Origin: Prochlorococcus marinus str. MIT 9401
GTDB lineage: Bacteria; Cyanobacteriota; Cyanobacteriia; PCC-6307; Cyanobiaceae
Length of the DNA stretch: 57,421 nucleotides
Direction: 5' to 3'
NCBI RefSeq assembly: GCF_000760095.1
Contig: NZ_JNAR01000007.1
Location: 1 to 57,421, forward strand
This document shows, in pieces, positions 38,046 through 48,597 of the stretch; within the stretch, counting starts at the first letter, position 1, and each line of letters starts with the position of its first letter. The notes below the pieces were generated by a model. It saw only the letters and a program-made list of their open reading frames with translations, was not told the origin of the DNA and searched no databases. The translations under genes and the position numbers were made by a program.

Positions 38046-39281
38046 CTAATTCAGAGTCTTTCGTGTACTAATCATACCAATGAATCCTGTTGACTCTAAT
38101 GAACATCTAACTAACATCCCTGCAATAAAAAAAGACGCTATTAATGAATTGCCACCATAACTAATGAAAGGTAGTGGTAACCCTGTAGTAGGCATTGAAC
38201 CTGTTGCTACTGCAATATGCATTATTGATTGACCTGTCAACAACACACCACATCCAATAGCAACTAATTTTGTATAGTTGTTCCTGCACTTAAGACTAAT
38301 TCTAAGGCTTATATAAGAGAATACTGCTAAAAATCCTAAGAATAAAGTACACCCCAATAAACCAAATTCTTCCGCAAAAATGGCAAAAATAAAATCTGTA
38401 TACATAAACGGCAGATACTGTAATTTTTGTATTGATAGTCCAAAACCTTGGCCAAATAGTCCACCTGAACCTATAGCTAATAAACTTTGAACCAATTGAA
38501 ATCCATTTTCTTGTTGATCTTTCCAAGGATTTATAAATGAAGTAACTCTCAGTTTTTGATATTCGTTATTAAGGATGCTGATACATCCAGTAATTAATCC
38601 TATTGAAGCAAATGAGCAAAGAGAGCTAAGTTTTACTCCTCCACATAAACCCATTACCCAAAGAAGAATTCCAGTTAATGATGCAGTACTTAAATTAGGC
38701 TGTTTAAGTATTAATAAAATTAATAAAGCAAAGGTTATAATTGAAATTAATTTTTTATCATTCTTTACTAGATTCCAATGTGCGAAAAGATTAGAAGCTT
38801 CTAGAATTAGAAAAGGTTTAATTAATTCAGATGGCTGCAAACGTAAATTGCCAAGCACTAGCCATCTTGAAGATCCATTAACTGTAATTCCAGTAAGATT
38901 GGTAAGGAAAATCAAAAAGAATAAAATATAAAAAATAATTCTTGAAAACTTTAAAAGATTTCTAATTTTTGTATTAAGTACGAAATAAAATAAACCAATT
39001 CCTGGAATTGTCAAAATGATTTGTTTTTTTAAGAAGTAAGCCCAATTTCCCATTTCCCTACTAGCCACCCACCAACTTGATGATCCTAGTATGCATATTC
39101 CTAATATTGACCAAATTCCAATGATGACAATGAGGATTTTTGCTTCATAAGGCCATATCGCCCAAGGTAAGGGGAATATAGACTCTGTTAAATTGATGAA
39201 ATTTTTTTTGTAATTAGAACTAAAGGTTTTTTTTCTTTTAGAAATTCTTTTATATTTAATTTTTTCTTGACTTATCTCCAA
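38046..39281 (-). CDS. ftsW: SEDS-family cell-division protein FtsW
   Basis: 411 residues, multi-pass membrane protein. SEDS proteins polymerise peptidoglycan glycan strands with a partner penicillin-binding protein at the septum. Conserved markers: ITVNGSSRWL, LQPSELIKPFLIL, and the C-terminal block TGLPLPFISYGGNSL. Choosing FtsW over the elongation paralogue RodA rests on PFISYGG and the long basic N-terminus (KRISKRKKTF region) and is moderately certain. It has no operon partners; 82 bp separate it from ccdA. Confidence 0.88.
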   Translation of the reverse strand: MEISQEKIKYKRISKRKKTFSSNYKKNFINLTESIFPLPWAIWPYEAKILIVIIGIWSILGICILGSSSWWVASREMGNWAYFLKKQIILTIPGIGLFYFVLNTKIRNLLKFSRIIFYILFFLIFLTNLTGITVNGSSRWLVLGNLRLQPSELIKPFLILEASNLFAHWNLVKNDKKLISIITFALLILLILKQPNLSTASLTGILLWVMGLCGGVKLSSLCSFASIGLITGCISILNNEYQKLRVTSFINPWKDQQENGFQLVQSLLAIGSGGLFGQGFGLSIQKLQYLPFMYTDFIFAIFAEEFGLLGCTLFLGFLAVFSYISLRISLKCRNNYTKLVAIGCGVLLTGQSIMHIAVATGSMPTTGLPLPFISYGGNSLIASFFIAGMLVRCSLESTGFIGMISTRKTLN

Positions 39282-39338
39282 TTTTTTAGATGTATATTTA
39301 CTATTGAGACGTTTAATTGAGATTTTGCCAAGTCTTTT

Positions 39339-39360
39339 ATTAACGTTTTAAAGCGTTAAT
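39339..39360. promoter_or_regulatory. 22-bp inverted repeat between ftsW and atpI
   Basis: ATTAACG (39339-39345) and CGTTAAT (39354-39360) are perfect 7-bp arms around an 8-bp centre that itself contains TTTAAA. It lies 58 bp upstream of the ftsW start and about 190 bp upstream of atpI. Its symmetry suits a dimeric regulator of ftsW more than a terminator, because neither arm is GC-rich nor followed by a T tract. The regulator is unknown. Confidence 0.45.
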
Positions 39361-39485
39361 ACAATTTAAAAGATGACTTTTCATAAATTTTAATTTTGAA
39401 GAATAAAGTAAAAAATGGCCTAGAGATTCATCATAAATCTTAAGAATTAATTTTTTATAAAAAAAAACTAGCTAAAAGGCACCTC

Positions 39486-39515
39486 TCCGTGATAGATTCC
39501 GTGAGTTTATATACT
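39486..39515 (+). promoter_or_regulatory. Direct repeats and -10 of the atp operon promoter
   Basis: TCCGTGA occurs at 39486-39492 and again at 39498-39504, 12 bp start to start. TATACT at 39510-39515 follows as a -10 candidate, 33 bp before the atpI ATG. The repeats sit where a -35 box would be, an arrangement typical of activator-dependent promoters. Start point not determined. Confidence 0.35.
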
Positions 39516-39547
39516 TACTTAAAACCATTCAGAGGGGTTTCTAAACT

Positions 39548-40024
39548 ATGTTCACATCAGTGGACTCAAATAGAAAAAAACTTGAGCATCCTTCTAATGA
39601 GAATGTTCAATTTCCTCAATCCTTGAATAATTCGATCATCAAAGAAAGTAAATCTGGCATTGCCAATCAAATAGATAATTTGCTTTCCCAAAATGATGAA
39701 TATACAAAATTGCAATTAACAATTTTTGGAATTACTTTTATTGTTTCTATTTTATTAGCATCAATAACTGGAATTTTTCTAGGCTTTACTTTTGGTTTTA
39801 GTATTTTTATAGGTGCAATTGCCGGCATTTTTTACCTACGTTTGCTTGCCAAAAGTATAGGGAAACTTGGTAAAGAATCATCAGGTGTATCAAAATTGCA
39901 ACTATTAGTTCCAGTTTGCCTCTTTATTTTTGCGAGCAAGCTAGGATCATTGGATATTTTTCCTGCGATGATAGGGTTTTTCATTTATAAGCCTTCACTC
40001 ATTCTTTATTTTTCACGTTCTTAA
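39548..40024 (+). CDS. atpI: ATP synthase protein I
   Basis: 158 residues, with an unusually long polar N-terminal part (1-55) and then four hydrophobic helices (about 56-155). AtpI/Atp1 is an accessory membrane protein, thought to help assemble the c-ring or insert subunits, and not part of the mature enzyme. It is poorly conserved, so the call leans on position as first gene of the Fo-F1 operon and on topology. It is preceded by AGAGGGG, a possible ribosome-binding site, 14 bp before the ATG. Confidence 0.85.
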   Translation: MFTSVDSNRKKLEHPSNENVQFPQSLNNSIIKESKSGIANQIDNLLSQNDEYTKLQLTIFGITFIVSILLASITGIFLGFTFGFSIFIGAIAGIFYLRLLAKSIGKLGKESSGVSKLQLLVPVCLFIFASKLGSLDIFPAMIGFFIYKPSLILYFSRS

Positions 40025-40048
40025 GTAAATTTTTTTTATTCAAAACAA

Positions 40049-40774
40049 ATGTTTTTTAATTCCTTGCTAACAAATTTTGCAGCATTAGAAGTTGGTCAAC
40101 ATCTTTATTGGCAAATTGGAAATATCAGACTTCATGGGCAGGTATTTTTAACATCTTGGATTTTATTAGGAGCGCTGTTAGTTTTTATTTCTTTAGGAAC
40201 TAAAAAGATGGAAAATGATCCTAAAGGTCTTCAAAACCTGCTTGAGTTCCTCTGGGATTACATAAGAGATCTTGCAAGGACGCAAATAGGTGAAAAAGTA
40301 TATAGAGATTGGATGCCATTTATAGGTACTTTATTTTTATTCGTCTTTGTTAGTAATTGGGGAGGAGCTTTAATTCCTTGGAGATTGATTAAGTTACCAA
40401 GTGGAGAATTAGGAGCACCTACTGCAGATATTAATACAACTATAGCCTTGGCTTTATTGGTTTCACTTTCTTATTTCTATGCAGGTTTAAGCAATAAAGG
40501 TTGGAGATACTTCGAATATTATGTTCACCCAACTCCTATTATGCTTCCTTTCAAAATTCTAGAGGACTTTACGAAACCTTTATCACTCTCTTTCAGGCTA
40601 TTTGGAAATATTTTGGCTGATGAACTTGTTGTAGGTGTTCTAGTCTTTTTGGTTCCGCTAATTCTACCAATCCCTGTTATGTTTCTAGGATTATTTACAA
40701 GTGCAATTCAGGCATTGATTTTCGCAACTTTAGCTGCCTACTACATTGGAGAAGCTGTTGAAGAACATCATTAG
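40049..40774 (+). CDS. atpB: ATP synthase Fo subunit a
   Basis: 241 residues, the proton-channel stator subunit (atpI in plastid naming). The essential arginine facing the c-ring is Arg183 in [19 protein letters not shown] and the terminal helix with [18 protein letters not shown] complete the channel. Five to six membrane helices. It sits 24 bp after atpI. The 162 bp that follow, before atpE, are an unusually long gap for this operon and contain two stem-loops. Confidence 0.98.
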   Translation: MFFNSLLTNFAALEVGQHLYWQIGNIRLHGQVFLTSWILLGALLVFISLGTKKMENDPKGLQNLLEFLWDYIRDLARTQIGEKVYRDWMPFIGTLFLFVFVSNWGGALIPWRLIKLPSGELGAPTADINTTIALALLVSLSYFYAGLSNKGWRYFEYYVHPTPIMLPFKILEDFTKPLSLSFRLFGNILADELVVGVLVFLVPLILPIPVMFLGLFTSAIQALIFATLAAYYIGEAVEEHH

Positions 40775-40794
40775 CTGTCTTCTATCACATTCAG

Positions 40795-40813
40795 AGGCTT
40801 TTACAAAGAGTCT
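40795..40813 (+). other. RNA stem-loop upstream of atpE (first)
   Basis: AGGCTTTT (40795-40802) can pair with AAGAGTCT (40806-40813) across an ACA loop: eight pairs, two of them G-U. It lies 21 bp after the atpB stop. With no T tract after it, it looks like an mRNA processing or stability element rather than a terminator. Confidence 0.4.
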
Positions 40814-40841
40814 GTAATCTGGCAAAATATCTAATCGCGTA

Positions 40842-40860
40842 GGTCTGAACATATCAGACC
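40842..40860 (+). other. RNA stem-loop upstream of atpE (second)
   Basis: GGTCTGA (40842-40848) and TCAGACC (40854-40860) form a perfect 7-bp stem with a 5-base loop (ACATA), 76 bp before the atpE ATG. It is one of the strongest hairpins I found by eye in the window. It could act as a weak attenuator, an RNase processing site or a 5' stabiliser for the atpE message. Confidence 0.55.
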
Positions 40861-40918
40861 CATTCTTAAAAAAGGATGTCCAAGCGTGTATGACAACAAA
40901 GATTATCAAAAGTATTAA

Positions 40919-41182
<264 letters not shown>

Positions 41183-41187
41183 AAGTT

Positions 41188-41219
41188 AATATTGCTTCTA
41201 AATCCTTATTAGCAATATT
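41188..41219 (+). other. RNA stem-loop downstream of atpE
   Basis: AATATTGCT (41188-41196) and AGCAATATT (41211-41219) form a perfect 9-bp stem with a 14-base loop, starting 6 bp after the atpE stop and ending 32 bp before the next ATG. AT-rich and without a T tract, so not a classical terminator. It could protect the 3' end of a processed atpE mRNA. Confidence 0.5.
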
Positions 41220-41251
41220 TAAATTTAATTTCTTAACTTCAACTCAAGCAT

Positions 41252-41713
41252 ATGTTGGCCTTTAATTTTTTTGGTGCTACAGAAGGTGGATTATTTGATA
41301 TAAATGCCACTTTGCCACTAATGGCGATACAAGTAGTTGCGCTTACTTACATATTAAATTCTCTCTTTTTTAAGCCTGTTGGCAATGTTGTGGAAAAAAG
41401 AGAAAAATTTGTAAGCAACAATATTATTGAGGCCAAAAATAAACTTTCTGAGGTTAAAAAATTAGAAGCTGATTTATTAACGCAGCTTCAAAGCGCTCGT
41501 AAAGAAGCCCAAAGAATTGTGAGTGAAGCTGAGAATGAGTCTGACAAGCTTTATAAAGAAGCACTAGAGCTTGCTAATAATGAAGCAAATGCTTCAAAAG
41601 AAAAAGTAAGACTAGAAATCGAAAGTCAGACGTCTGATGCTCGTGATCAACTTTCTAAACAGGCTGATGATCTAAGCGAACTTATTGTTAATAGATTGAT
41701 TCTAGAAAAATGA
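41252..41713 (+). CDS. atpF2: ATP synthase Fo subunit b'
   Basis: 153 residues. The second, diverged b subunit found in photosynthetic bacteria and plastids; b and b' form a heterodimeric peripheral stalk. One N-terminal membrane helix (about 20-42, [20 protein letters not shown] region) and a long charged coiled coil (50-150). Plastid-style atpG. Its stop overlaps the atpF start by 4 bp (ATGA). Confidence 0.96.
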   Translation: MLAFNFFGATEGGLFDINATLPLMAIQVVALTYILNSLFFKPVGNVVEKREKFVSNNIIEAKNKLSEVKKLEADLLTQLQSARKEAQRIVSEAENESDKLYKEALELANNEANASKEKVRLEIESQTSDARDQLSKQADDLSELIVNRLILEK

Positions 41714-42222
41714 ATTTAACTCTTTTAGCTACAGAAGGTTTTGGATTAAACTTCAATTTATTTGAAACTAATATCCTTAATTGGGCTGTAGTGGTTTTCG
41801 GTCTTTATAAATTTTTGCCTGGTTTCCTAGGTAAAATGCTTCAAAAAAGAAGAGAAGGAATCCTTCTTGAATTAAAAGATGCTGAAGATCGACTCTTAAA
41901 TGCAACTCAAGCTTTAGAAAAGGCTAAGAAAGATTTATCTTCAGCAGAAGAAAAAGCTTCTCAAATAAAAGCAGATTCCCTTAAAAGATCTGAATCAATC
42001 AGAATGGAAAGTGAGAAAAAAGCGATAGAGGAGATGGCTCGAATTAAACAAAGCGCAATCTCTGATGAGAGCTCTGAAGCATCCAGAGCAATTTCTCAAC
42101 TTCGAAAAGAAGCTGTTGAACTGGCAATTAAGAAAGCTTTAGAATCCCTCCCAGATCGACTTGATAAAACAACACAAGAAAATTTGGTAACTCAATCAAT
42201 TAATAATATTGAGGAAAACTAA
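41710..42222 (+). CDS. atpF: ATP synthase Fo subunit b
   Basis: 170 residues. N-terminal membrane helix (about 22-42, [19 protein letters not shown]) followed by a long coiled coil with the RREGI segment typical of b subunits. It forms the stator with b' and binds delta at the top of F1. Overlaps b' by 4 bp upstream and delta by 1 bp downstream (TAATG), so translation of the stalk genes is coupled. Confidence 0.97.
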   Translation: MNLTLLATEGFGLNFNLFETNILNWAVVVFGLYKFLPGFLGKMLQKRREGILLELKDAEDRLLNATQALEKAKKDLSSAEEKASQIKADSLKRSESIRMESEKKAIEEMARIKQSAISDESSEASRAISQLRKEAVELAIKKALESLPDRLDKTTQENLVTQSINNIEEN

Positions 42223-42764
42223 TGCCACTTTTAAATTCAGTTACAACACCATACGCAGAGGCATTACTTCAAGTTGTGAATGAAAATTCACAAACTGAAG
42301 AGATGGTTTCTGAGGTTAAACAACTCTTGGAATTAATAAATGATTCTCCTGAATTGGAGAAGGCGCTATCCTCTCCTATTTTAGAGACAGATGCTAAGAA
42401 AAAAATCATTATTGAAATTTTTTCAAATAAAGTTAATTCTTCTCTACTAAATTTCTTAAAACTATTGGCCGATAGGCAAAGAATTGGAATTCTTACTTCA
42501 ATTCTTGATAGGTTCTTAGAGATTTATCGAGAAAATAGTAATATTGCTTTAGCAACTGTTACTTCTGCAGTCGAGCTTACTGATGAACAGAAAGGTTTAA
42601 TTACCAAAAAGATCATCAATATTGCTGGAACAGAAAAATTAGAACTTGTAACTAAAATCGATCCATCTCTTATCGGTGGTTTCGTCGCCAGTGTAGGATC
42701 AAAAGTAATTGATGCTTCCCTTGCTTCACAAATAAGAAAACTTGGCTTATCCCTTTCCAAGTAA
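42222..42764 (+). CDS. atpH: ATP synthase F1 subunit delta
   Basis: 180 residues. An N-terminal helical bundle (1-110) that caps alpha3beta3, and a C-terminal domain with IDPSLIGGFVASVGSKVIDAS, the OSCP/delta signature. It joins the peripheral stalk to F1. Plastid-style name atpD. It starts within the atpF stop codon and is followed by atpA after 30 bp. Confidence 0.97.
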   Translation: MPLLNSVTTPYAEALLQVVNENSQTEEMVSEVKQLLELINDSPELEKALSSPILETDAKKKIIIEIFSNKVNSSLLNFLKLLADRQRIGILTSILDRFLEIYRENSNIALATVTSAVELTDEQKGLITKKIINIAGTEKLELVTKIDPSLIGGFVASVGSKVIDASLASQIRKLGLSLSK

Positions 42765-42782
42765 CTTTTAAATCAACCTTAA

Positions 42783-44312
<1,530 letters not shown>

Positions 44313-44320
44313 ATTTATTT

Positions 44321-44326
44321 AAGGAG
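44321..44326 (+). promoter_or_regulatory. Strong Shine-Dalgarno site of atpG
   Basis: AAGGAG ends 5 bp before the atpG ATG at 44332. Most genes in this window lack so clear a site. It fits a gene that must be initiated independently of upstream translation, after the 19-bp gap from atpA. Confidence 0.7.
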
Positions 44327-44331
44327 ATACC

Positions 44332-45282
44332 ATGGCAAATCTTAAAGAGATTAGAGATCGAATTGTTTCCGTTAAAAATACAAGAAAAATAACGGAGGCC
44401 ATGAGACTTGTTGCAGCTGCAAAAGTTAGGAGAGCTCAGGATCAAGTTCTTAAGAGTAGACCTTTTGCAGATAAACTTGCACGAGTCTTAGAAAATATTC
44501 AATCTAGAGTACAATTTGAGGCTGTTGACTCTCCTCTATTATCCAAAAGAGAAGTAAAGAGAATCTCTTTGGTTTGCATTACTGCGGATAGAGGTTTATG
44601 TGGAGGTTACAACACAAATATAATAAAAAAGGTAGAAATAAGATACGCAGAATTAGTCAAACAAGGGTATCAGCCAAATTTAATTTTGGTAGGGAAGAAA
44701 GCTATTGGATATTTTCAAAATCGAAAGGATAGATATGTAATTAAAAGTACTTTCAAAGAACTAGAACAGGTACCCACGGTCAAGGACTCTGAAGGAGTTA
44801 CAAATGAGATTTTAGCTGAATTTCTTTCAGAAAGTTCTGATAGGGTGGAAATTATTTATACGAAATTCATCACTTTAGTTAGCTGCGCCCCCGTCGTTCA
44901 AACACTATTGCCACTTGACCCTCAAGGAATTGCTGAGGAGAATGATGAAATTTTTAGGTTGACTACAAAAGATAGTAAGTTACTTGTTGAAAAATCAAAT
45001 ATTGAAAAAACTGATTCAGAGAAATTGCCGTCAGATATAGTTTTTGAACAAAGTCCTGATCAACTATTAGATTCTTTATTACCATTATATTTGCAGAACC
45101 AGGTACTAAGAGCTCTTCAAGAGTCGGCAGCGTCAGAACTAGCTTGCAGGATGACTGCTATGAATAATGCAAGTGATAATGCTAAAGAATTAGCAAGTAC
45201 TTTGAATCTAACCTATAACAAAGCCAGACAAGCCGCTATTACTCAAGAAATATTAGAAGTTGTAGGAGGTTCAGCAGTTTAG
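44332..45282 (+). CDS. atpG: ATP synthase F1 subunit gamma
   Basis: 316 residues, the rotating shaft. N- and C-terminal helices ([19 protein letters not shown] and the end [17 protein letters not shown] region) form the coiled coil. Residues about 200-235 are the insertion seen in cyanobacteria and plastids; here it is acidic and has no cysteine pair, so the thioredoxin switch of plant gamma is absent, as known for cyanobacteria. It ends the operon; beta and epsilon lie elsewhere (53595-55500). Plastid-style atpC. Confidence 0.98.
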   Translation: MANLKEIRDRIVSVKNTRKITEAMRLVAAAKVRRAQDQVLKSRPFADKLARVLENIQSRVQFEAVDSPLLSKREVKRISLVCITADRGLCGGYNTNIIKKVEIRYAELVKQGYQPNLILVGKKAIGYFQNRKDRYVIKSTFKELEQVPTVKDSEGVTNEILAEFLSESSDRVEIIYTKFITLVSCAPVVQTLLPLDPQGIAEENDEIFRLTTKDSKLLVEKSNIEKTDSEKLPSDIVFEQSPDQLLDSLLPLYLQNQVLRALQESAASELACRMTAMNNASDNAKELASTLNLTYNKARQAAITQEILEVVGGSAV

Positions 45283-45298
45283 CAATAAGATTTAGGAT

Positions 45299-45625
45299 AT
45301 GCCTGAATACAATATCAAAGTTCAATTTGAGCAAAAGACTTTTAGTTTTTTATGTTCTGAGGATCAAGATATTATTTCAGCGGCAAAAATGAATGGAATA
45401 GATTTACCAAGTAGTTGTTGTTCTGGAGTTTGTACAGATTGTGCATCCATGATTTTGGAAGGATCCGTAGATCAGGAAGATGCTATGGGATTAAATGATG
45501 ATTTACGGGAAAAGGGCTTTGCACTTTTGTGTGTAGCATACCCTAAGTCAGATTTGAATATTGTTATTGGTAAAGAAGTCGAAGATGATTTGTATAATGA
45601 TCAATTTGGTAAATATCAAAAATGA
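45299..45625 (+). CDS. 2Fe-2S plant-type ferredoxin
   Basis: 108 residues. Cluster ligands Cys40, Cys45, Cys48 and Cys78 in the CxxxxCxxC...C pattern (SSCCSGVCTDCAS and LLCVAYP). It has a second cysteine at 41 in place of the Arg usual in PetF, and DLPSSC in place of DLPYSC. It is therefore a diverged paralogue rather than the main photosynthetic ferredoxin. It starts 16 bp after atpG and may be read with the atp operon. The partner is unknown. Confidence 0.9.
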   Translation: MPEYNIKVQFEQKTFSFLCSEDQDIISAAKMNGIDLPSSCCSGVCTDCASMILEGSVDQEDAMGLNDDLREKGFALLCVAYPKSDLNIVIGKEVEDDLYNDQFGKYQK

Positions 45626-45813
45626 AATTAAGTTCAGTTGATTATTATTTAAATTGGCCAGTTTCAATAAAAGTAAAAAATTTAAGGGAATTCATCATTA
45701 CAAATTTAGAAAAAAAAGGAGATTTAATTCGATGGTCAATTGTTGATATTCAAAATTCTATTGACTCTTTTGGAACAAAAAAACTTAAAATTAAAGCTGT
45801 CATAGCTAATTAA
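45622..45813 (+). CDS. Unknown 63-residue protein coupled to the ferredoxin
   Basis: 63 residues, basic and soluble, with predicted strand-helix-strand elements (SIKVKNLREFIITNL, LIRWSIVDIQNS, KLKIKAVI). No family recognised. Its ATG overlaps the ferredoxin stop as ATGA, strongly implying translational coupling, and a DUF3326 gene follows after 27 bp. A functional link to the ferredoxin is plausible but unproven. Confidence 0.75.
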   Translation: MKLSSVDYYLNWPVSIKVKNLREFIITNLEKKGDLIRWSIVDIQNSIDSFGTKKLKIKAVIAN

Positions 45814-45840
45814 AAAATATAAATTGAAATATTTTTAATA

Positions 45841-46899
45841 ATGAAAAATTCACCAACAATATTCATTGTTCCAACTGGTATTGGTTGTGAAGTAGGAGGA
45901 TTTGCTGGGGACGCACTTCCTACCGCTAAATTATTAGCATCCGCAAGTGGATGTTTAATTACTCATCCAAATGTTATGAATGGCGGTACTCTTTCTGAAA
46001 AAGATAAAAATATTTTTTATGTTGAGGGTTATAGTTTAGACCGACTTGCTAAAGGAGAAATCGCTTTAAAGAGGGTAAAGCAACAGAAAATTGGGATAAT
46101 TTTTGATTTAGCCATTGAAAAAGAAATATTAGTAAGACATTTACAAGTTGCTGATGCATGTGTTTCAACTTTAGGGATTAATGTTCATTCTTATGTGATT
46201 ACAAAAAAGCCTTTAAACATAGTTATTGATTCTGATTCTTCAAAAATAAGTGGCGGCATAATTGAAAATCCTGATACTCTTATTGATGCTGGAAAATGTT
46301 TAATAGAAAAAGGAGTTACGGCAATAGCAATTGTGGCAAAATTTCCAGAAGATACAGATTCTTTAGAAACAAATATCTATCGAGAGGGAAAAGGGGTTGA
46401 TCCTATTGCTGGAGTCGAAGCAGTTATAAGTCATTTAATAAGCAAATTTTTAAAAGTTCCCTGTGCTCACGCACCTGCTTTAAATCCAATTGAATTGAAT
46501 GAAAATTTAGATCCTCGTGCAGCTGCAGAAGAAATAGGATACACTTTTTTGCCATCTGTACTGATTGGTTTAAGCAATGCACCTGACATTGTTGAATTGC
46601 CCGCTAAAAATGAATCAATCTCACTGCACCCTGATCAGATTGAATCTATTGTTGTTCCTAATGGAGCACTAGGTGGAGAAGCAGTATTAGCAGGGATTGA
46701 AAAAGGTTTAAATATTATCTCTGTAAAAAATAAAAATACATTAAAAGTGACAAATGAGTTTTATGATTATCCCAATCTTTTTGAAGTGGATAATTATTTA
46801 GAAGCTGCAGGCATAATTCTTGCTATCAAAAAAGGTATCAATCTTGATTCAGTTAAACGGCCTTTAAAAAAAATCCAACAGTGTTTTTATGGTGATTAA
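45841..46899 (+). CDS. DUF3326-family protein
   Basis: 352 residues. Starts with IFIVPTGIGCEVGGFAGDA, a glycine-rich loop typical of this mainly cyanobacterial and plastid-lineage family. IVAKFPEDT, REGKGVDPIAGVEAVISHL and VVPNGALGGEAVLAGIEKG are further conserved-looking blocks. Two cysteines (Gly-Cys-Glu at 14-16 and PCAHAPALNP) may matter. No signal peptide. Function is unknown to me. Its stop shares a TTAA with the convergent nadE stop. Confidence 0.83.
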   Translation: MKNSPTIFIVPTGIGCEVGGFAGDALPTAKLLASASGCLITHPNVMNGGTLSEKDKNIFYVEGYSLDRLAKGEIALKRVKQQKIGIIFDLAIEKEILVRHLQVADACVSTLGINVHSYVITKKPLNIVIDSDSSKISGGIIENPDTLIDAGKCLIEKGVTAIAIVAKFPEDTDSLETNIYREGKGVDPIAGVEAVISHLISKFLKVPCAHAPALNPIELNENLDPRAAAEEIGYTFLPSVLIGLSNAPDIVELPAKNESISLHPDQIESIVVPNGALGGEAVLAGIEKGLNIISVKNKNTLKVTNEFYDYPNLFEVDNYLEAAGIILAIKKGINLDSVKRPLKKIQQCFYGD

Positions 46900-48593
46900 T
46901 AAGATATTGCTATGGGAACTCTCCAGTCACTTCCTAATGATTGGCTGCTCAGTTTTAGGATTGGAGGAGCCTGCTTTCTTTTGAATTCCGCTTTTTTTAT
47001 GAGTGAGATAATTTTTAAAATTAAATCTTTTTTATAACCATCTTCTTCTAGCTGTAGTAAATCTTTTTTCTCTTCAATAATTCCTTTAAGAATATTATCT
47101 AAAATAGAATAAGGCGGGAGAGAATCAGTATCTAATTGATCAGGACCTAATTCGGCACTTGGAGCTTTCGTGCGGATATTTTCTCCAATTATATTTTCAT
47201 TAGTATCTAACATATATGACTTTCTATGATTTATTGATTCTTCACTATCAAGCCAATTGCATAATTTAAAAACATTAGTTTTATATAAATCCCCAATTAC
47301 CGATAATCCCCCATTCATATCACCATAAAGTGTGCAATATCCTACAGCTAGCTCTGATTTATTTCCTGTTGAAAGTAATAAATGCTTTTCTTGATTTGCT
47401 AAAGCCATCAGAAGAGTTCCTCTGATTCTTGATTGAATATTTTGATTTGTTATTTCGGCCATCTCGAAAGATATGGTTTTTATAAAAGATTCTTCAAAAG
47501 AATTCATTAGGTTTTCGATTGGGATGCTATTGAAATTTATTTTTAATCTCCTTGCTAAATCTTTTGCATCACTTTTTGAATGGGATGAACTCCACTTGGA
47601 GGGCATTGAGACGCAATAAATATTATTACTGCCAAGAGCAGCTGTCGCAATTGCTGAAACTAGTGCTGAATCAATGCCACCACTTAGTCCAATTAAAGCT
47701 GTTTTAAAACCGCATTTTTGAGCATAATCCCTAACCCCAAGGACTAATGCATCAAAAATTGATGATATTTCAGATTGTTCAAATTCTTTTTTCTCAGGTA
47801 TTGTTTGCTCAATATGCCAACTTGAGAGGTCTTCTGAAAAAGATTTCAATTGCTTAATTTTAGATCCATTCTTATCAAGAATAAAACTATTTCCATCAAA
47901 AATTAAATTATCATTTGCACCAATCTGGTTTACATATATAAGCGGTACTTGAAGATATTTAGCAGCAAAACTGGAAACTTTGGATCTTAGCTCTAACTTT
48001 TTGAAGGTATATGGGGAGGCCGATAGATTCACTAAGATATCAACTTTTTTTTTCTTTAAATCAGAAATAGGATTTTCTTTATGAATTCCTCTACCTTCTA
48101 TATTTTTGTTGACCCATAAATCCTCACATATAGTAAAGCCAATTCGCCAAGTTTTATTATGTATTTCTTTTGTTAATACAGAAACTTTTTCTTCTGATCT
48201 AAAGTATCTTTTTTCATCAAATACTTCATATGTGGGAAGAATAATTTTTCGCGCAATTATTTTCCACTCACCGCGCTCAAGCAATGCAATAGAATTATAA
48301 AGATTTGGAAAAAAAGAATCATTTATCATCTCAGCTATCCCGACTGTGATACTCAAGTTTCCATATTTTTTATTAATAACTAAAGCTAACTGGTCAAGAA
48401 TTTGATATTGATTTTTGATTAAATTATTTTTTAGAAGTAAGTCATTTGCTGGATATCCCCATAATGACAATTCTGGAGTAAGAACTAAATCAGCAGAATT
48501 TGAGCTAGCTTTCGAAGCAGCATAAAGAATTTTTTTTGCATTACCCTCTAAATCTCCAACAACCGGATTAATTTGAGCAAGTAAAAACTTCAT
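46896..48593 (-). CDS. nadE: Glutamine-dependent NAD+ synthetase
   Basis: 565 residues. An N-terminal nitrilase-like amidase domain (1-270) with the triad Glu41, Lys116 and Cys156 (TICEDLW) releases ammonia from glutamine. The C-terminal ATP-dependent domain has the P-loop SGGIDS (304-309) and makes NAD from deamido-NAD. It lies 4 bp after nadD, so the last two steps of NAD synthesis are co-expressed. Confidence 0.97.
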   Translation of the reverse strand: MKFLLAQINPVVGDLEGNAKKILYAASKASSNSADLVLTPELSLWGYPANDLLLKNNLIKNQYQILDQLALVINKKYGNLSITVGIAEMINDSFFPNLYNSIALLERGEWKIIARKIILPTYEVFDEKRYFRSEEKVSVLTKEIHNKTWRIGFTICEDLWVNKNIEGRGIHKENPISDLKKKKVDILVNLSASPYTFKKLELRSKVSSFAAKYLQVPLIYVNQIGANDNLIFDGNSFILDKNGSKIKQLKSFSEDLSSWHIEQTIPEKKEFEQSEISSIFDALVLGVRDYAQKCGFKTALIGLSGGIDSALVSAIATAALGSNNIYCVSMPSKWSSSHSKSDAKDLARRLKINFNSIPIENLMNSFEESFIKTISFEMAEITNQNIQSRIRGTLLMALANQEKHLLLSTGNKSELAVGYCTLYGDMNGGLSVIGDLYKTNVFKLCNWLDSEESINHRKSYMLDTNENIIGENIRTKAPSAELGPDQLDTDSLPPYSILDNILKGIIEEKKDLLQLEEDGYKKDLILKIISLIKKAEFKRKQAPPILKLSSQSLGSDWRVPIAISY

Positions 48594-48597
48594 TCAA

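Noticed and set aside
41188-41219. Rho-independent terminator after atpE
   Set aside because: The stem is AT-rich with a 14-base loop and no following T tract, and essential atp genes continue 32 bp downstream. It is reported as a processing or stability element instead.
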